Below are positions 24,848 through 33,246 of a stretch of DNA of 64,000 nucleotides, in pieces. A program made the position numbers and the translations under genes. The stretch is taken from assembly GCF_022138605.1 (NCBI RefSeq), contig NZ_JACBFS010000007.1, forward strand, positions 192,001 to 256,000. The letters are read 5' to 3'. The notes under the pieces were generated by a model. That model did not search any database and had not been told where the DNA came from. It worked only from the letters and a program-made list of their open reading frames with translations. This stretch comes from Xanthobacter sp. NM-25 (GTDB taxonomy: Bacteria > Pseudomonadota > Alphaproteobacteria > Rhizobiales > Xanthobacteraceae). The number at the start of each line of letters is the position of its first letter. Position 1 is the first letter of the stretch.

Positions 24848-24864
24848 TATGGTTTTCAACCATA
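24848..24864. promoter_or_regulatory. Palindrome between the receiver-MarR gene and moxR
   Basis: TATGGTT-TTC-AACCATA: perfect seven-base arms. It lies 131 bases upstream of the receiver-MarR start and 114 bases upstream of moxR. A 17-base palindrome is a typical MarR-type site. Binding is inferred. Confidence 0.45.
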
Positions 24865-24978
24865 GCCTGCATGCGCCCGCAATCCCGCGCTGGCGAAGAA
24901 TGATCCTCTGCCCGGCTGCGTATTGCGCCGCACAGGGTCTATAAGGTCTCCATTCGACGGCCGAACCGGAACGCCTCA

Positions 24979-25989
24979 GTGACACCTTCCCTGCCCGACG
25001 CCACCTTTGCCGACAGCGCGCTCGATGCCGCTGACCTGCAGGGCGCCTTCACCCGCCTCGCCGATTACATGAACACCAGCATCCTGGGGCAGCCGGCGTT
25101 CGTGGACCTGTTGCTGGTGGCGGTGCTGGCCGACGGCCACCTCTTGGTGGAAGGGGCGCCGGGCCTTGCCAAGACCAAGGCCATCAAGGCGCTGGCCCGG
25201 GCCATCGACTGTGACGACCAGCGCATCCAGTTCACCCCGGACCTTCTGCCCTCCGACCTCACCGGCACCGACATCTTCCGGCCCGAGGACGGCTCGTTCC
25301 GCTTCCAGCCCGGCCCGGTGTTCCACAATTTCATCCTGGCCGACGAGATCAATCGCGCCCCCGCCAAGGTGCAGGCGGCGCTGCTGGAGGCCATGGCCGA
25401 ACGGCAGGTGACCGTGGGCGGCGTCACCTATGCGCTGCCCAAGCTGTTCCTGGTGATGGCCACCCAGAACCCCATCGAGCAGGAGGGCACCTATCCCCTG
25501 CCCGAGGCCCAGCTCGACCGCTTCCTGCTGCATGTGAAGATCGGCTATCCCGACATCGCCGCCGAGCGGCAGATCCTGCGGCTGGTGCGCGGCGAGGCCC
25601 ATGGCGAGGAGGTGCGGTTCGGCGCGCCGCTGCCGCAATCGGTGATCTTCGCCGCCCGCCAGGCGGCGCTCGCCACCTATATGTCGGAGGCGGTGGAGGA
25701 ATATCTGCTGCAGTTCGTGTTCGCCACGCGCCAGCCCACCCTCTATGGCGACGACCTCGCCGGCCTCGTGTCGTTCGGCGCCAGCCCGCGCGGCTCCATC
25801 GCGCTCGATCGCTGCGCCCGCGCCCATGCCTGGCTGCGCGGCCGCGATTTCGTCACCCCGGAAGACGTCCAGGCGGTGGCCAAGCCGGTGCTGCGCCACC
25901 GCGTGCTGCTGACCTTCGAGGCCGAGGCCGACGGCATGGGCACCGACGATTTCCTCGATGCCCTCATCGCCCGCGTGCCGGTGAGCTGA
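24979..25989 (+). CDS. MoxR-family AAA ATPase
   Basis: AAA+ ATPase of the MoxR group, thought to act as a chaperone with VWA-domain partners. At 336 residues it shows Walker A (GAPGLAKTKAIKAL), Walker B/sensor region (ILADEINRAPAKVQAALLEAMAE), sensor 1 (VMATQNPIEQEGTYPLPEAQLDRF) and an arginine-finger region. The start is a GTG at 24979. First gene of a six-gene operon with DUF58, DUF4381, two VWA proteins and a BatD-like protein, the classical moxR/bat layout. Confidence 0.93.
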   Translation: MTPSLPDATFADSALDAADLQGAFTRLADYMNTSILGQPAFVDLLLVAVLADGHLLVEGAPGLAKTKAIKALARAIDCDDQRIQFTPDLLPSDLTGTDIFRPEDGSFRFQPGPVFHNFILADEINRAPAKVQAALLEAMAERQVTVGGVTYALPKLFLVMATQNPIEQEGTYPLPEAQLDRFLLHVKIGYPDIAAERQILRLVRGEAHGEEVRFGAPLPQSVIFAARQAALATYMSEAVEEYLLQFVFATRQPTLYGDDLAGLVSFGASPRGSIALDRCARAHAWLRGRDFVTPEDVQAVAKPVLRHRVLLTFEAEADGMGTDDFLDALIARVPVS

Positions 25990-25996
25990 CCGGCCC

Positions 25997-26962
25997 ATGG
26001 CGCAGATGCCCGGTGCCCCGCCTTCCTATGGTCTCGTCGCCAGCCTCGACGAGCTGCTGGCCATGCGGCCGGCCGAGGGTGTCGGCGGCTTCGCGCCGGG
26101 CGGCAAGGTGCGGACCCACCAGTTCGGCGGCCACCGCTCCGCCTTCCGCGGCCGCGGCATGGAATTCGACGAAGTGCGCGCCTATCAGCCCGGCGACGAC
26201 ATCCGCACCATCGACTGGCGGGTGACGGCCCGCACCGGGCGCACCCACACCAAATTGTTCCAAGAGGAGCGCGAACGGCCGGTGCTGCTGCTGGTGGATG
26301 CCCGCACCGGCATGCGCTTCGGCACCCGCGACTGCTTCAAATCGGTGCTGGCGGCGCGCGCCGCGGCGCTGCTCACCTGGGTGGCCATCGCCGGTGGCGA
26401 TCGGGTGGGTGGGGTGGTGCTCACCCCGTTCGGCCTCACCGCCTACCGGCCCGAGCGCAGCCGCCGCCGCATCCTGCATTTCGTGAAGGCCGTGGCGGAT
26501 GCCACCGCCGAGGGCTTCGGCCGCGAGGCGGCGGCGGGCGAGGCGCCGGCGCTGGCGAGCGCCCTCGCCCACCTGCGCAGCGCCGCGCGCCCCGGCACCC
26601 TGGTGTTCCTGCTGAGCGATTTCGAGGATTTCGACGGCGCCGCCGCCCGCGAGCTGAACCGCCTCGCCCAGTCGAGCCAGGTCACCGCGCTGTTCACCTA
26701 TGACGATCTGGAGGCCCGGCTGCCGCCGCGCGGCGCCTACCGCATCAGCGACGGCGACGCGGTGGCCACCCTCGACACCACCCGCCCCGCGCTCACCGCC
26801 GCCTATGCCGAGCGGTTCGCCCTGCGGCGCGGACGCATCGAGCAGTTCTGCCGCCAGCACGGCATGGCCTTCCTGCCCCTGCGCACCGGGCAGAATGTCG
26901 GCGACATCCTCCATCCCGAACGGCTCGCGGCGCCGCGCGCCGGCCGTCCCGCGGTGGCGTGA
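25997..26962 (+). CDS. DUF58 domain protein (moxR operon)
   Basis: DUF58 protein of 321 residues, usual companion of MoxR. The hallmark GRGMEFDEVRAYQPGDDIRTIDWRVTART-type region is present (residues about 53-80). It is followed by a VWA-like fold whose first metal loop reads LLLVDARTGMRF, keeping the Asp but not the DxSxS pattern. No membrane segment is seen, so it is likely cytoplasmic or membrane-associated. Gap of 7 bases after moxR; its stop overlaps the next ATG. Confidence 0.9.
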   Translation: MAQMPGAPPSYGLVASLDELLAMRPAEGVGGFAPGGKVRTHQFGGHRSAFRGRGMEFDEVRAYQPGDDIRTIDWRVTARTGRTHTKLFQEERERPVLLLVDARTGMRFGTRDCFKSVLAARAAALLTWVAIAGGDRVGGVVLTPFGLTAYRPERSRRRILHFVKAVADATAEGFGREAAAGEAPALASALAHLRSAARPGTLVFLLSDFEDFDGAAARELNRLAQSSQVTALFTYDDLEARLPPRGAYRISDGDAVATLDTTRPALTAAYAERFALRRGRIEQFCRQHGMAFLPLRTGQNVGDILHPERLAAPRAGRPAVA

Positions 26963-27483
26963 TGGCACAGGAGCAGATCCTTCTTCCCGAACGGGCCCCG
27001 CCGGTGACGTTCGATCCCGGGGCCGATCCGCTGGCGCGGCTGCGGGACATCCACCTGCCCGATCCGGTGCCGTTCTGGCCGCCGGCCCCGGGCTGGTTCC
27101 TGCTGGCCGGCGCCGTGGTGCTGGTGCTGCTGATCGCCGGCGTGCTGGAATGGCGCCGCCGGCAGACCCTCGCCTATCGGGTGCTACAGAGCTTTCAGGC
27201 GCTCAGCCGTGATCCCGAGGCCGACACCCTGGCCCTGGGGGCGGCCGCCGCCGTGCTCATGCGCCGGGTGCTGCTGAGCCGCCAGGCCCACGCGCCGGCG
27301 GCCGCCTACACCGGCGCCGCCTGGGCGGCCTTCCTCGCCGATGGCCCCAAGGGATTGCCGCCGGACATCAGCCGGTTCCTGGCCCTGGCCCCCTATCTGC
27401 CCCCAGGCGCGCCCGAGGCGGCGCAGATCGACCGCGCCGCCCTGGTGGCGGCGGTGCGCCACTGGATCCGGGGCCACGCATGA
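26959..27483 (+). CDS. DUF4381 single-pass membrane protein
   Basis: A 174-residue protein with the DUF4381 layout: a short N-terminal segment ending in LRDIHLPDPVPFWPPAPGWF, one membrane helix (about residues 46-64), then a cytoplasmic region beginning WRRRQTLAYRVLQSF. Found next to DUF58 and VWA genes in bat operons; function unknown. It overlaps both neighbours by four bases. Confidence 0.85.
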   Translation: MMAQEQILLPERAPPVTFDPGADPLARLRDIHLPDPVPFWPPAPGWFLLAGAVVLVLLIAGVLEWRRRQTLAYRVLQSFQALSRDPEADTLALGAAAAVLMRRVLLSRQAHAPAAAYTGAAWAAFLADGPKGLPPDISRFLALAPYLPPGAPEAAQIDRAALVAAVRHWIRGHA

Positions 27484-28484
27484 TCACCTTCCAGTGGCTG
27501 TGGGCCTTCCTCTTCCTGCCGCTGCCGCTGGTGGCGCGCCTGCTGCTGCCGCCGGCGCCCACCCCCCGGGCGGGGGCGCTCAAGGTGCCGTTCTTCCAGG
27601 CACTGGCGGCGGCCGGCCTCGCCGGACGGCGCGCCGCCGGGGGGCGCCGCCTGCGGCTGGTGCTCGCCAGCCTCATCTGGGGGCTCATCGTCCTCGCCGC
27701 GGCGCGCCCCGCCTATGTGGGACCGCCGATCGCTGTGCCGGTGGAAGGCCGCGACCTGATGCTGGCGGTGGACCTTTCCGGCTCCATGGCGCGGCAGGAT
27801 TTCGCCGTGGGCGGCCTGCCCATGGATCGGTTGTCGGTGGTCAAGAGCGTGGCCGACGACTTCATCGCCCGCCGGGTCGGCGACCGGGTCGGGCTGATCC
27901 TGTTCGGTACCCGCGCCTATATCCAGGCGCCCCTCACCTTCGACCGCACGGTGGTGCGCGAGCTGCTCGACCAGGCGAGCATCGGCATGACCGGGCAGGA
28001 GACCGCCATCGGCGATGCCATCGGCCTCGCGGTGAAGACCCTGCGCAGCCGCCCGGCGGATCAGCGGGTGCTGATCCTGCTCACCGACGGCGCCAACACC
28101 GCCGGCATGCTCGATCCCCTGCAGGCGGCGGAGCTGGCCAAGCGCGAGCAGGTGAAGATCTACACCATCGGCGTCGGCGCCGATGCCCGGGCCATGAATC
28201 CCTTCCTCCTCAACATGCCGTCCGACCTCGACGAGGAGACCTTGCGGAAGATCGCCGGCATCACCGGCGGCCATTATTTCCGCGCCCGCGACGTGGCCGG
28301 CCTGTCGGCCATCTATGCCGACATCGACCGGCTGGAGCCGGTGGCCGGGGACCCACTCTATCTCAATGCCACGGTGGCCCTGTTCCAGTGGCCGCTCGGC
28401 GCCGCCCTGGTGCTCAGCCTCGCCCTCGGCGCGCTGCTGCTGCCGCGCGGCCGGCGCCGGGTGGCGGCGGAGGGGAAGCCATGA
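27480..28484 (+). CDS. BatA-like VWA-domain membrane protein
   Basis: Membrane protein of 334 residues: N-terminal helix (4-24), a second helix (about 59-75), a periplasmic or cytoplasmic VWA domain and a C-terminal helix. The metal-ion-dependent adhesion site is intact, DLSGS at residues 98-102, with TDGANTAG as a later metal loop. Such VWA proteins are believed to be MoxR clients. The stop overlaps the ATG of the next gene. Confidence 0.9.
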   Translation: MITFQWLWAFLFLPLPLVARLLLPPAPTPRAGALKVPFFQALAAAGLAGRRAAGGRRLRLVLASLIWGLIVLAAARPAYVGPPIAVPVEGRDLMLAVDLSGSMARQDFAVGGLPMDRLSVVKSVADDFIARRVGDRVGLILFGTRAYIQAPLTFDRTVVRELLDQASIGMTGQETAIGDAIGLAVKTLRSRPADQRVLILLTDGANTAGMLDPLQAAELAKREQVKIYTIGVGADARAMNPFLLNMPSDLDEETLRKIAGITGGHYFRARDVAGLSAIYADIDRLEPVAGDPLYLNATVALFQWPLGAALVLSLALGALLLPRGRRRVAAEGKP

Positions 28485-30808
28485 TCCCCGCCGATTTCCA
28501 TTTCCTGCGCCCGCTCTGGCTGCTGGCGCTGCTGCCGGCGCTGGCCCTGGCCCTCGTCGCCTGGCGGGCACTGCGGTCCGGCCGGAAGGACTGGCAGGGC
28601 CTGGTGGATGCCCACCTGCTGCGGCACCTGGCGGTGCAGGGCGGGGGCGGACCGGGCCGCGGGCCGCTGCTGCTGTTGCTGGCCGCCTGGGTGATCGCCG
28701 CGCTGGCCATGGCCGGCCCCACCTGGCGCAAGCTGCCGACCCCGGCCCTCGACCGGCTGGACCCCACCGTGATGGTGCTGAACCTCGGCCGCTCCATGGA
28801 CGCCACCGACCAGGCGCCGAGCCGCCTCACCGGCGCCCGCCACAAGCTCACCGACATCCTGGCCCGCCAGCGCGGCGCCCAGGTGGGGCTGATCGTATTC
28901 GCCGACGTGCCGTTCGTGGCGGCGCCGCTGACCGAGGATGCGCGCATCATCGGCCAGATGCTGCCGGAGCTCGCCACCGACCTGATGCCGGTGAGCGAAA
29001 ACCGCCCCGACCTCGCCATTCGCCGGGCGGTGGAGCTGCTCCAGGGCGCCGGCGCCCGCGACGGCCGCATCGTGCTGGTGACCGACGGGGTGGGCGATGC
29101 GCCGGAGAAGACCCGCGCCGCCGCCCGGGCCGCCGCCCAGGCGGGCTATCGGCTCAGCGTCATCGGCGTCGGCACGGTGGGCGGCGCCCCGCTGCCGGGG
29201 GCCGATGGCGCGCCCGTGCTGACCCGCATGGACAAGGCCCGGCTCACCCAGTTGGCCGATGACGGCGGCGGCGCCTTCACCCCGCTCACCATCGACAGCC
29301 GCGACCTCGACACCGTCTTCACCCCCGGCGCCGGCGGGCGCTCGCGCAATCCGCTCCAGGACAGTGGCATGACCGCCGATCAATGGGCCGACATGGGGCC
29401 GTATCTGGTGCTGCTGCTGCTCGTGCTGGCGCCCTTCGCCTTCCGCCGCGGCCTCATCCTGCTGCTGCTGGCGGGCCTGCTGACCCACCTGCCACTGGCG
29501 GTGCCGGGCGGCCAGGCCCTGGCGCAGACGCCATCGGTGGAGCCCACCGCACCAGCCCCGGACAGCGGCCGGGCGAACCTGTGGCAGCGGCCGGACCAGC
29601 AGGGCGCCCGCGCGTTCGCCGAGGGCGATTACGCCGGCGCCGCCAGCCGCTTCGAGACCCCCGCCTGGCGCGCCGGCAGCCTCTATCGGGCCGGCCGGTT
29701 CGAGGAAGCCGCCGCGGCCTATGGCCGGGTGCCCGGCGGCGACTACAATCGCGGCAACGCCCTGGCGCGCGCCGGCAAGCTGGAAGAGGCGCTCACCGCC
29801 TATGACGACGCCCTGAAGGCGGACCCGAACAACGCCGACGCCTTGTTCAACCGCGATCTGGTCCACCAGCTGCTGCAGAAGCAGAAGGAGGACGAGGAGA
29901 AGCAGAAGTCCGGCGGCGGCGGCGCGGGGGGTGGCGCGGGGGGCGGCGGTGGCGGCTCCAGCGCCGGCGCGTCCCAATCCGGCCAGGGCAACACCGAGTC
30001 CTCCAAGGACCCCGGCAAGAACAAGGGTGACAACAAGGACCAGAACAAGGGGCAGGACCAGGGCAAAAACCAAGGCAAGAACCAGGGTCAAGGCCAGAAG
30101 CAGGACAAGGGCCAGGACAAAGGCCAGGACAAGGATCCCAAGGGCACGCCGGATTCCGGCGCCGGCGCCGCGCAACCGCGCACCGACAGCGGCAACGCCC
30201 CGCAGCCCTCCCCCAAGCCGCAGCCCGCTCCCGACAAGCCGGGCCAAGACCAAGGTGGAAAAAACCAGGGCGAGAAAGACAAAGGCGACAAGGACAAGCC
30301 AGGCCAAGACCAGAGTGGCCAAGACCCGAGTGGCAAGAACCAAGACGGCAAGGACAAGGACGGTAAGGACAAGGGTGCCAAAGATCAGGACGGCCAGGAG
30401 CCGGCGCAGAAGCCGGATCCCGCGAAGGATGGCAGGGACCAGCCCGATCCCGCCAAGGCCGGCAACACACCCGCACCGGCGCCGACCCCCGCCCCCGCAC
30501 CGCCACCCGGACCCGGCGGCCAGCAGCCGGCGCGCCAGCCGGAGCCGGGCGAGGGGCCGAACGCGCAGCCGCGATCGGGCGCACGGCCCGTGCCGGTGCG
30601 TCCGCAACCCGCCGGTGAGGCGGGCTCGGACACGGAATCGGCCAATCCCGGCGGCATGCTGCTGCGGCCCATGAGCGAACAGGACCAGACCAACGAGCAG
30701 GCCTTGCGGATGGTGCCGGACGACCCCGCCGGCCTGCTGCGGGCGCGCATCCGCGCCTATTACCGTGGCGGCGCGGTGACGGTGCCTCAGGAGCAGCCCG
30801 CCCCATGA
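28481..30808 (+). CDS. BatB-BatC fusion: VWA domain plus TPR and low-complexity tail
   Basis: A 775-residue fusion. N-terminal membrane helices (about 8-30, 62-78) and a VWA domain are followed by two further hydrophobic stretches near residues 305-345. Then come TPR units (GDYAGAASRFETPAWRAG, GKLEEALTAYDDALKADPNN) typical of BatC. From about residue 480 the chain is Gly-rich, then Lys/Asp/Gln/Gly repeats and a Pro-rich part. It ends with the BatC-like LRMVPDDPAGLLRARIRAYY. The VWA metal site is degenerate (NLGRS at 101-105 instead of DxSxS). It overlaps its neighbours. Confidence 0.88.
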   Translation: MIPADFHFLRPLWLLALLPALALALVAWRALRSGRKDWQGLVDAHLLRHLAVQGGGGPGRGPLLLLLAAWVIAALAMAGPTWRKLPTPALDRLDPTVMVLNLGRSMDATDQAPSRLTGARHKLTDILARQRGAQVGLIVFADVPFVAAPLTEDARIIGQMLPELATDLMPVSENRPDLAIRRAVELLQGAGARDGRIVLVTDGVGDAPEKTRAAARAAAQAGYRLSVIGVGTVGGAPLPGADGAPVLTRMDKARLTQLADDGGGAFTPLTIDSRDLDTVFTPGAGGRSRNPLQDSGMTADQWADMGPYLVLLLLVLAPFAFRRGLILLLLAGLLTHLPLAVPGGQALAQTPSVEPTAPAPDSGRANLWQRPDQQGARAFAEGDYAGAASRFETPAWRAGSLYRAGRFEEAAAAYGRVPGGDYNRGNALARAGKLEEALTAYDDALKADPNNADALFNRDLVHQLLQKQKEDEEKQKSGGGGAGGGAGGGGGGSSAGASQSGQGNTESSKDPGKNKGDNKDQNKGQDQGKNQGKNQGQGQKQDKGQDKGQDKDPKGTPDSGAGAAQPRTDSGNAPQPSPKPQPAPDKPGQDQGGKNQGEKDKGDKDKPGQDQSGQDPSGKNQDGKDKDGKDKGAKDQDGQEPAQKPDPAKDGRDQPDPAKAGNTPAPAPTPAPAPPPGPGGQQPARQPEPGEGPNAQPRSGARPVPVRPQPAGEAGSDTESANPGGMLLRPMSEQDQTNEQALRMVPDDPAGLLRARIRAYYRGGAVTVPQEQPAP
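29990..30445 (+). repeat. Low-complexity coding repeat (K/D/Q/G)
   Basis: Imperfect short repeats around GGCCAGGACAAG encode KGQDKGQDK-type residues inside the BatB-BatC fusion. The reading frame stays open throughout. This is an unstructured charged linker and a likely site of length variation between strains. Confidence 0.7.
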
Positions 30809-32757
30809 GAGCAGCCGAAAACATGAGCGCAGCCGAGACCAAGAGCGTCACCGAGGCCAGACGCGCAGGCGGTGCCCTGGGCGCGCCCCCGCTGACCGGC
30901 ATGCTGCCGGCGCGCGATCTGGCCAAGGCGACGAGCGCGGGCATCGGCGACACGGCCGGCCTGCGGCCGCAGAAGCGGCCGGCGCGGCACCTTCTGCCGG
31001 CAACCCTCGCCCTGCTGCTGGCGCTGGCGGCGCCGACAGCGGCCTGGAGCGCCAGTGTCACCGCCGGGCCCGACCGCTTCGTGGTGCCCATGGGCGAAAC
31101 CTTCGACTACATCCTGACCCTCACCGACGGCCTGGGGCGCGATCCACCGGACGTGAGCGCCCTGACCCGCGACTTCGAGATCGTCGATCGCCGCCGCACC
31201 AGTCAGGCGGAGATGCGGGACGGCAAGCCCGTCCACATCGACCAGTGGGTGATGACCCTGCGCCCCCGGCGGGCCGGAACCCTCACCCTGCCGTCCCTCA
31301 CCGTGGACGGCCTCACCACCAGCCCGGCCCAGGTGCAGGTGCTGCCCGGCGGCGCGCGCCGGGACACCGTCCGCGCCGAAGACGCCGGCCCGCTGTTCGT
31401 GCGGGTGGAGGCGGCCGACACCCCCGCCTATGTGCAGAGCGACATTCCCGTCACCCTGCGGATCTACGACCGCATCGGCATGCGCGGCGGCGCCATGGAC
31501 AAACCGAGTGCCGAGGGCGCCACCTTCACCGCCGATGGTGGCCAGCGCACCTATGTCACCACCATCGGCAAGGCCCGCTACCGGGTGATCGAGCAGAGCT
31601 ATCTCATGACGCCGCAGAAGAGCGGCACCATCGAGATCCCGCCGCTGACCCTCAAGGCCCGCGTGCCCGGCTTCAGAGGCAGCTCCGCCGGTTCCGACCT
31701 GGCGCAGATTCTCGGGCGCAACGGCATGGGCGAGGTGGGCGAGCGGGAGGAGACGATCCGCTCCCAGCCCGTGTCGGTGACCGTGCGGCCGCGGCCGGAA
31801 GGGGTCACCGGCTGGTTCCTGCCGGCACGCGCGGTCAGCCTGGAGCAAAGCTGGTCGGCACCGGTGGACGCGGTGAAGGTGGGCGACACCCTCACCCGCA
31901 CCATCCGGCTGAAGGCCCGGGGGGCGAGCCCCAACCAGTTGCCGCCCCTCGATCCGCCGCCGGTGGAGGGGCTGCGCCAATATGCCGAGGACAGCCGCAC
32001 CGACGCCACCCTCTTGGATGGCGAGGGGGCGGCGGTGCTCACCAAGACCTTCTCGGTGGTGCCCTCCGCCTCCGGCAGCCTCACCCTGCCGGCGCTCACC
32101 GTGCCATGGTGGAACACCGCCACCAACCGCCAGGAAACCGCCACCCTGCCGGCGGTGACCCTCCAGGTGCGGCCGGCCGCCGGCAGCCCGGCACCGACCC
32201 CCACCGCCCTAGCCGCGCCACAGAGCCCGACGCAACCGGCGCCGCCGCCGGAACCGGTCGCCAGCCCCGCGACCGCATGGCTCGACCCGGCGACCCTGCT
32301 GGCGCAGTTGCGGGCGCATCGCCTGGGGCTCTCCATCCTCACCGGGGTCCTGGTGGCGCTGCTGGCCCTGCTGCTCTGGCGCCCCTGGCGCCGTCACCGG
32401 CCAGTCGCGAATGCGACACCGATGCCGCGCACCGGACGTCGCCGGCCCGGCGCTGTGTCGGGTCTGCCCCGCGCCCGCCTGCTGGCGGACCTCATCGGCG
32501 CCTGCCGGCGGCATGATGCGGTGGCCGCCCACACGGCCTATGCCGCCCTGGAACGGCAGGGCGCGTTCGCGGATGCCGACCCCGCCCTCGCCGCTGCCGG
32601 CACGGACCTTGCCCGCCATCTGTATGGCGCCGACACCCGGCGCTGGAACGGCAAGGCCCTGCGCACGGCGGTGGAGCGGGCCACACGGGCGAGCGCCAGG
32701 GCCCACCGCCCCGCCCGCGGCGCCCGGCTGGCGCCGCTTTATCCAGCCGGCCGCTGA
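30805..32757 (+). CDS. BatD-like protein
   Basis: A 650-residue protein with a BatD fold: a signal-like helix at about residues 61-82 (LLPATLALLLALAAPTAAWSA), repeated beta-rich domains (SVTAGPDRFVVPMGETF; TLPALTVPWWNT), a late membrane helix (about 510-528) and a cytoplasmic tail. The signal lies unusually far from the first ATG, which overlaps the upstream stop. The real start may be internal, for instance the Met at residue 33. The role is likely a periplasmic partner of the VWA proteins. Confidence 0.82.
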   Translation: MRAAENMSAAETKSVTEARRAGGALGAPPLTGMLPARDLAKATSAGIGDTAGLRPQKRPARHLLPATLALLLALAAPTAAWSASVTAGPDRFVVPMGETFDYILTLTDGLGRDPPDVSALTRDFEIVDRRRTSQAEMRDGKPVHIDQWVMTLRPRRAGTLTLPSLTVDGLTTSPAQVQVLPGGARRDTVRAEDAGPLFVRVEAADTPAYVQSDIPVTLRIYDRIGMRGGAMDKPSAEGATFTADGGQRTYVTTIGKARYRVIEQSYLMTPQKSGTIEIPPLTLKARVPGFRGSSAGSDLAQILGRNGMGEVGEREETIRSQPVSVTVRPRPEGVTGWFLPARAVSLEQSWSAPVDAVKVGDTLTRTIRLKARGASPNQLPPLDPPPVEGLRQYAEDSRTDATLLDGEGAAVLTKTFSVVPSASGSLTLPALTVPWWNTATNRQETATLPAVTLQVRPAAGSPAPTPTALAAPQSPTQPAPPPEPVASPATAWLDPATLLAQLRAHRLGLSILTGVLVALLALLLWRPWRRHRPVANATPMPRTGRRRPGAVSGLPRARLLADLIGACRRHDAVAAHTAYAALERQGAFADADPALAAAGTDLARHLYGADTRRWNGKALRTAVERATRASARAHRPARGARLAPLYPAGR

Positions 32758-32844
32758 CGGGCACGGGCCAGCGCTGGACTGGAATTTGCTTCGCCTGTCG
32801 GCAGATCATCGCCTGCGCCCCTTGCGCAGCTCGGAGAGCCCGCC

Positions 32845-33159
32845 ATGGCACTGGACCTCAAGACCGACTGGACCGACGCCGACCTCGCCCAGCTCATCGC
32901 CTCGGTGGTGGATGACCGCGACTGGCGTCTGGAGGTGGCTGCCGACGGCGTCGCGCGCCTCGCCGACAAGACCGCCAACCCCACCGGCGCCGATTATGAC
33001 GAAGGCCTGCACTGTTATTTCGAGACCTGGATGGCCGGCACGGATTTCGTCGGCCCCGGCGCCGCCGGCGACAAGACCCTGGTGGGCAAGCTCGCCACCG
33101 CGCTGCGGGCCAATTACCCCAGCCTGAAGGCCGACAAGTTCGTCTATGTCGACCTGTAG
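32845..33159 (+). CDS. Small acidic protein of unknown function
   Basis: A 104-residue soluble protein I do not recognise. Its GGAGAG site and good coding composition support it as a gene. It is acidic and has no signal or membrane segment; the core reads DEGLHCYFETWMAGTDFVGP. It stands 87 bases after the BatD-like gene and 87 bases before the solo nuclease gene. It could be a MoxR-operon appendage or an independent gene. Confidence 0.65.
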   Translation: MALDLKTDWTDADLAQLIASVVDDRDWRLEVAADGVARLADKTANPTGADYDEGLHCYFETWMAGTDFVGPGAAGDKTLVGKLATALRANYPSLKADKFVYVDL

Positions 33160-33185
33160 GGCGACACGCCTTTAAATTGCACCTC

Positions 33186-33224
33186 TTGACAGGACACGCT
33201 CTGATGAGAGCAACTAAAAGTTGC
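33186..33224 (+). promoter_or_regulatory. Candidate promoter and palindrome before the solo nuclease gene
   Basis: TTGACA at 33186-33191 is a consensus -35 box, though the -10 box is unclear. The perfect palindrome GCAACT-AAA-AGTTGC lies at 33210-33224, inside the expected core promoter, as an operator would. GGGGAGGT gives a strong ribosome-binding site before the ATG at 33247. Confidence 0.4.
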
Positions 33225-33246
33225 CGGACTTCGGGGAGGTGTTGTC

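Noticed and set aside
29990..30445. Short regular repeats resembling a CRISPR array or tandem repeat
   Set aside because: The units are short and coding, in frame, and translate to a KDQG linker; there is no spacer structure and no cas gene.
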